This document shows positions 60,425 to 64,000 of a stretch of DNA of 64,000 bases, in pieces. A program made the position numbers and the translations under genes. The notes below the pieces were generated by a model that worked only from the letters and a program-made list of their open reading frames with translations, did no database searches and was not told the origin of the DNA. The stretch covers positions 310,001-374,000 of the forward strand of contig NZ_CP119779.1 in assembly GCF_029338195.1 (NCBI RefSeq), given 5' to 3'. This DNA comes from Haloarcula litorea. GTDB taxonomy: Archaea; Halobacteriota; Halobacteria; Halobacteriales; Haloarculaceae. The stretch's first letter is position 1. Each line of letters begins with the position of its first letter.

Positions 60425-61141
60425 ATGCGCACGGCGATACAGCTCTGGACGCTCCGGGACGTGGACCGGCCCCTGCCGGAACTGCTCGCGGCGGTCGCCG
60501 ACGCCGGCTACGACGGCGTGGAGTTCGCCGGGATCGAGGACCCCCCGGAGACGGCGCGACTGCTCTCGGAGACCGGGCTGGTGGCAGCCGGCGCACACGT
60601 CGACGCCGACGAGCTGCGGGCCGACCCCGCGGCCGTCGACGACGAACTGGCGACGCTCTCGGTCCCCTACGCGGTCGTCCCGCACCTCGACGACGACCAC
60701 TTCGCCGACGCCGCGGCGGTCGAGGAGACGGCGGCGGCCCTCGACGACCTCGCGCTCGAACTCGACCGACCGCTGCTGTACCACAACCACGACCACGAGT
60801 TCGTCCCCGTCGGAACGGAGACGGCCTTCGACCGCCTGATCGAGGCGACGACGGTCGGGATCGAACTCGACGTGGGGTGGGCGCGGGCGGCGGGCCGGGA
60901 CCCGGTTGCGCTGCTCTCGTCCCTGGACGGGCGCGTGCCGGTGGTCCACCTGAAGGACGTCACGGCCGACGGCGAGCCGACGAGCCTCGGCGACGGCGTG
61001 GTGGACCTGCCGGCGGTGGTCGACGCCGCCCGCGAGGCCGGGGCCGACTGGCTCGTCTTCGAACACGACGACCCAGACGACCCGGTGGCGGAACTGCGGG
61101 CCGGGAGCGAGACGATGGCGCGACTGCTGGCGGACGACTGA
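60425..61141 (+). CDS. Sugar phosphate isomerase/epimerase (AP_endonuc_2 fold)
   Basis: The protein has 238 residues and is a TIM barrel of the xylose isomerase-like family. IQLWTLRDVDRPLPELLAAV is at the N-terminus, YHNHDHEFVPVG supplies the metal-binding His/Glu pair, and ELDVGWA and VVHLKDV follow. Members isomerise or epimerise sugars and inosose. The substrate is unknown. The gene is divergent from the CsaA-like gene with a 53-base promoter gap. dnaG follows downstream on the same strand after a 122-base gap with its own promoter. Confidence 0.85.
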   Translation: MRTAIQLWTLRDVDRPLPELLAAVADAGYDGVEFAGIEDPPETARLLSETGLVAAGAHVDADELRADPAAVDDELATLSVPYAVVPHLDDDHFADAAAVEETAAALDDLALELDRPLLYHNHDHEFVPVGTETAFDRLIEATTVGIELDVGWARAAGRDPVALLSSLDGRVPVVHLKDVTADGEPTSLGDGVVDLPAVVDAAREAGADWLVFEHDDPDDPVAELRAGSETMARLLADD

Positions 61142-61180
61142 GCCGCCGCCGAGCGGCAGCGCCAGGTCGTGACGCCAAGC

Positions 61181-61261
61181 TTATTTGACGCCTCGACGAC
61201 AACGTATAGACAGAGAGAGCGGGCCGTCGCCGGGCGTTCTGCGACGGCCCGGGGAGTCCCC
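61181..61261 (+). promoter_or_regulatory. dnaG promoter with two leader hairpins
   Basis: TTATTTG (61181-61187) predicts transcription from about 61209. The leader would contain a perfect 10-bp hairpin, GGGCCGTCGC (61221-61230) with GCGACGGCCC (61241-61250). GGGG-AGT-CCCC (61251-61261) follows at once, ending two bases before the ATG. A nearer TATA-like GTATAGA (61204-61210) would put the start inside the first loop instead. Confidence 0.55.
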
Positions 61262-61263
61262 AC

Positions 61264-62664
61264 ATGCACGACACAGCGAAGTACCTGATACACGCGGACA
61301 TCACCGCGGCCGGCGTCGTCGAGCGCAGCGACGTGGTCGGCGCGGTGTTCGGCCAGACGGAGGGGTTGCTCGGCGACGAACTGGACCTGCGGGACCTGCA
61401 GGACTCCCAGAAGGTCGGCCGGATCGACGTGGACATCCGCTCGGAGGGCGGCCAGTCGTTCGGCCAGCTCACCGTCGCCAGCGGCCTCGACCGGGTCGAG
61501 ACGGCCATCCTCGCGGCCGCGCTGGAGACCATCGAACAGGTCGGCCCCTGCGAGGCGGCCATCGAGGTGGCCGAGATCGAGGACGTCCGCACCGCCAAGC
61601 GCCGCGAGGTCGTCGACCGGGCGACGGAGCTGCTGGCGGAGTTCGAGGAGGACGCCGTCACCACCGAGGACATCGTCGAGACGGTGCGCCAGCGGGCTCG
61701 CGTCGACGACATCACCGAACACGAGGGGCTGCCGGCCGGCCCCCGGGTCGCCGACTCCGACGCCATCGTCGTCGTCGAGGGCCGGGCCGACGTGCTCCAG
61801 TTGCTGAAGTACGGCGTCAAGAACGCCATCGCCGTCGAGGGGACCGACGTGCCCGAGGCGGTCGCGAGACTGACCCGCGATCGGACCGTCACCGCCTTCC
61901 TCGACGGCGACCGGGGCGGGGACCTCATCCTCAAGGAACTGGCGCAGGTCGGCGAGGTCGACCACGTCGCCATCGCCCCCCGCGGCCGGTCCGTCGAGGA
62001 CCTCTCGCGGACCGAGGCGATGACCGCACTCCGGGACAAGGTCCCCTACGAGGCCGTCGCCGACGCGGACTCGCCGGCGGACGCCGTCGCCGACGCCGAC
62101 GAGGTGGCGGCCGGCGACGGCGGGGGGGCCGTCTCTTCGACCGCGGAGACAGCGCCCGCGGACACCACGGACGAGCCCGCGGAACCGACGGCGACGGCCG
62201 ACACGACCGACCCCGGGGAGACGACGACCGCGGCCGCCGACCCCTCGGCGGCGACGGACTCGCCCGGAAGCGACGGGCGGACGGCGGAGCCACGGGCCGG
62301 CACGAGCGAGGCGACGGACGCCGACCGAGAGAGCGAGGCCGTGGACTCCTCGGCGGACGGCGCGGCCGAGCCGGACGGGCCGCAGACGCTCTCGGACCAC
62401 GTCGAGGCCGTGGTCGGTGCCGACAGCGGCCGGGTCCGCGTCCTCGACGCCGACCTGACGGTGCTGGCCGAGGGCGACGCCGACGACGCCGTCCCGCTGA
62501 TCGCCGACTGCGAGGGGAGCCCCCGGACCGTCGTCGTCGACGCCGACTGCACGCAGAAGGTCCTCGACGTGTCGGCCCAGCGCGGCGTCGACGTGGTGGT
62601 CGCCACCGGCGACGGCGAGTACGTCAAACAGCCCACCGGCGTGCAGGTGCGGACCGCGGACTAG
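61264..62664 (+). CDS. dnaG: Archaeal DnaG primase
   Basis: The protein has 466 residues. The TOPRIM domain is visible: VVVEGRADVLQL at 168-179 and the acidic FLDGDRGGDL at 211-220. Archaeal DnaG can synthesise short RNA and is also a stable subunit of the RNA exosome, where it helps tether poly(A). Residues from about 265 to 370 are an Ala/Thr/Asp-rich, low-complexity linker longer than usual for the family. The C-terminal domain (LSDHVEAVVGADSGRVRVL) is conserved. The gene overlaps the convergent GNAT gene by 4 bases and has a structured leader. Confidence 0.93.
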   Translation: MHDTAKYLIHADITAAGVVERSDVVGAVFGQTEGLLGDELDLRDLQDSQKVGRIDVDIRSEGGQSFGQLTVASGLDRVETAILAAALETIEQVGPCEAAIEVAEIEDVRTAKRREVVDRATELLAEFEEDAVTTEDIVETVRQRARVDDITEHEGLPAGPRVADSDAIVVVEGRADVLQLLKYGVKNAIAVEGTDVPEAVARLTRDRTVTAFLDGDRGGDLILKELAQVGEVDHVAIAPRGRSVEDLSRTEAMTALRDKVPYEAVADADSPADAVADADEVAAGDGGGAVSSTAETAPADTTDEPAEPTATADTTDPGETTTAAADPSAATDSPGSDGRTAEPRAGTSEATDADRESEAVDSSADGAAEPDGPQTLSDHVEAVVGADSGRVRVLDADLTVLAEGDADDAVPLIADCEGSPRTVVVDADCTQKVLDVSAQRGVDVVVATGDGEYVKQPTGVQVRTAD

Positions 62665-63077
62665 AGAGTGAGGGTCAGGACCACACCGTCGCCGTCGTCG
62701 TAGTGGCCCTCGATGCGGTCGGCCACGGCGAACTCGAACGTCTCGTAGAAGCCACGCGCCCGCTCGTCGTCCTCGCGGGCGGTCAGCCTGACCGTCTCGA
62801 ACCCCCGCGAGCGGAGTCGGTCGAGCAGCCCGTCCATCAGCCTGGTCCCGTACCCCCGGCCCTGTGCCGGCGGCGCGACGGCGAACTCCGCGAGGTAGGC
62901 GACCGGGTGGTCCGGGACCACGAGCGCGTAGGCGACGACGCCGCCGTCGTCGAGGACCAGCACCAGCGGCGGCCCGTCGACGGCCACCTCCAGCAGCTCG
63001 GGCCACGGTTCGTCGAGGGCGGTCGTCTGGATGGCTTCGAGCCGCCGTTGATCGGCCGAGCGGGCCTCGCGGATCAT
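62661..63077 (-). CDS. GNAT-family N-acetyltransferase
   Basis: The protein has 138 residues from the ATG at 63077. The acetyl-CoA-binding signature Q/R-x-x-G-x-G/A is visible in APPAQGRGYGTRLMDGLL, near residues 68-85, followed by RSRGFETVRLTAREDDERAR and YETFEFAVADR. These small enzymes acetylate protein N-termini, amines or antibiotics. The target is unknown. The start overlaps the stop of the upstream DUF92 gene (ATGA), so the two form an operon, and the 3' end overlaps dnaG by 4 bases convergently. Confidence 0.88.
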   Translation of the reverse strand: MIREARSADQRRLEAIQTTALDEPWPELLEVAVDGPPLVLVLDDGGVVAYALVVPDHPVAYLAEFAVAPPAQGRGYGTRLMDGLLDRLRSRGFETVRLTAREDDERARGFYETFEFAVADRIEGHYDDGDGVVLTLTL

Positions 63078-64000
63078 ACCAGGCCGACGGCCAGGGCCAC
63101 GCCGACCCCGGTGACCGCCGCCGCCAGCGTCGCCAGCGTGTTGACTCCCTGGTTGCCGACGACGGTGCCCTCGACGGTGGCCCCGAGCACGCTGTCGACG
63201 AACATCCCGACGAGGCCACAGGCACAGACGAGCGCGGCACCCGCGGTCCCGACGCGGGCGATGGTGACGGCGGCGATGCCGGCGATGATGGCCGCGCCGA
63301 CCAGGCCCGCGACGACGCCCTGCCAGGTGACGCCGCCGTCGGTGCCGGGCTCGACCCGCTCGAAGGTCGTGATGAGCCGCGGGTTGTCGTAGAGGCCGCC
63401 GAACTCGCTGGAGAAGGTGTCGGTCATCGCCGCCGCGACGGCCCCGGCGAAGGCATAGAGGAACAGCGCCGGGTCGACGGCGATGTGGCTGGGGCTGGCG
63501 GCCCAGGCCAGCACGGCGACCAGCGCGACGATGGAGTTCGCGAGGACGTTCCCGCTCCCGCGTGCCCCCTCGTTCTCCTCGGCGATGCCGCGGTCGGCCT
63601 TCTCCTCGTAGCGGTACTTCGTCGACAGCCCGCCGAGGCCGAAGAACGTGATGAGCATCGCGAACCAGCCGTACCCGCCCAGCACGATGGTCAGCAGCGA
63701 CAGGAGGACCCCGGTCAGCATCCCGGGGAGCGACGCCGTGTCCAGCGCGTAGGCGACGTAGCCAAGCGCCGCCGAGACCCCGAGCGCGACGAACACCCGC
63801 TGGGGCGCGACGGTGGGATCGAGCTCGAAGAACAGCCACAGCAGGAGCCCGACCGACAGCATCACCAGCGGGTCGTCGCGCTCGAACAGCACCGAGCGCA
63901 ACAGCGCCGCGACGAGCGCACCGGTCCCCGCGAGGAACAGGGCGTCGGCCGGGGCGACGGCGACGCTCTGGATGCGGGCCGCCCCCAGCTGTGCGGCGAC
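63074..64000 (-). CDS. DUF92-family membrane protein (N-terminus beyond window)
   Basis: The frame is open across the whole window edge; the TTG at 63901 is not a believable start because coding continues in frame for at least 33 more codons. The 309 visible residues have at least six hydrophobic helices, and the DUF92 core is visible in GYGWFAMLITFFGLGGLSTK near the middle, followed by MTDTFSSEFGGLYDNPR. DUF92 proteins are related to prenyltransferase-like membrane enzymes (the plant VTE6/phytyl-phosphate kinase branch is one relative), so a lipid or isoprenoid role is possible. The stop overlaps the GNAT start by 4 bases. Confidence 0.85.
   Translation of the reverse strand, partial: VAAQLGAARIQSVAVAPADALFLAGTGALVAALLRSVLFERDDPLVMLSVGLLLWLFFELDPTVAPQRVFVALGVSAALGYVAYALDTASLPGMLTGVLLSLLTIVLGGYGWFAMLITFFGLGGLSTKYRYEEKADRGIAEENEGARGSGNVLANSIVALVAVLAWAASPSHIAVDPALFLYAFAGAVAAAMTDTFSSEFGGLYDNPRLITTFERVEPGTDGGVTWQGVVAGLVGAAIIAGIAAVTIARVGTAGAALVCACGLVGMFVDSVLGATVEGTVVGNQGVNTLATLAAAVTGVGVALAVGLV

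Noticed and set aside
63074-63901. TTG at 63901 as the start of the DUF92 gene
   Set aside because: The same frame stays open and hydrophobic for at least 33 codons to the window edge, so the gene is truncated by the window.

Overview
The window is about 64 kb of a very GC-rich euryarchaeal chromosome. It is almost certainly haloarchaeal. The proteins are acidic, AT-rich boxes sit about 25-30 nt before many start codons (leaderless transcription), signal peptides are Tat lipoprotein type, and typical haloarchaeal families are present: class II ribonucleotide reductase, HalX regulator, RfcL, archaeal DnaG, a PibD-type pilin, and elongator tRNA-Met with an intron. The mix would fit a Haloarcula/Halomicrobium-like genus, but that is a guess. 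There is no rRNA, CRISPR array, insertion sequence or integrase. The window is an ordinary core chromosome segment with small accessory patches.

Layout. 1-5.2 kb: a truncated kinase-like P-loop gene, a DUF4350-SppA pair, and an amino-acid permease fused to two Usp domains followed by a separate Usp. 5.3-10.5 kb: TrkA, a small winged-helix protein, TrkH and two tandem PhoU proteins, probably one K+ uptake module. 10.8-14 kb: B12-dependent ribonucleotide reductase. 14-20.8 kb: a membrane-tethered sulfite-oxidase-type molybdoenzyme, a zinc microprotein, a receiver/PAS histidine kinase, a TVP38-like protein and two haloarchaeal proteins of unknown role. 20.97-21.11 kb: intron-containing tRNA-Met. 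21.3-29.8 kb: an accessory stretch with a GH26-like secreted lipoprotein, NTF2-like protein, zinc dehydrogenase, short GlpA-like oxidoreductase, HalX regulator, small membrane proteins, RNase H-like protein, epimerase and a decayed usp pseudogene. 29.8-36.4 kb: malic enzyme, CtaA-type heme A synthase, a four-gene polar amino-acid ABC operon and a cupin. 36.4-42.3 kb: RfcL, a membrane protein, a pilin-like protein, an XRE regulator, a flavin reductase and HMG-CoA synthase. 42.3-53.2 kb: a 1278-residue pilin-anchored PKD surface protein, DUF2150, MscS, PdxS, a second receiver/PAS kinase, DUF1405 and a membrane histidine kinase. 53.3-64 kb: ValS, a candidate structured RNA, an HFX_2341-type CARF-like regulator, peroxiredoxin, an SSS/DUF3311 transporter pair, a CsaA-like protein, a sugar isomerase, DnaG, a GNAT protein and a truncated DUF92 protein.

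The most interesting non-coding signals are: (i) three to four 12-bp repeats every 30-31 bp, plus a hairpin touching the start codon, before the small membrane gene at 26998; (ii) a perfect 10-bp hairpin and a second hairpin in the leader of dnaG; (iii) five or six nested helices between valS and the CARF-like gene; (iv) two 15-bp imperfect palindromes exactly 21 bp apart beside tRNA-Met; and (v) a dyad lying between the candidate TATA box and the start codon of the pilin-like gene. No complete new defence or metabolic system is evident.
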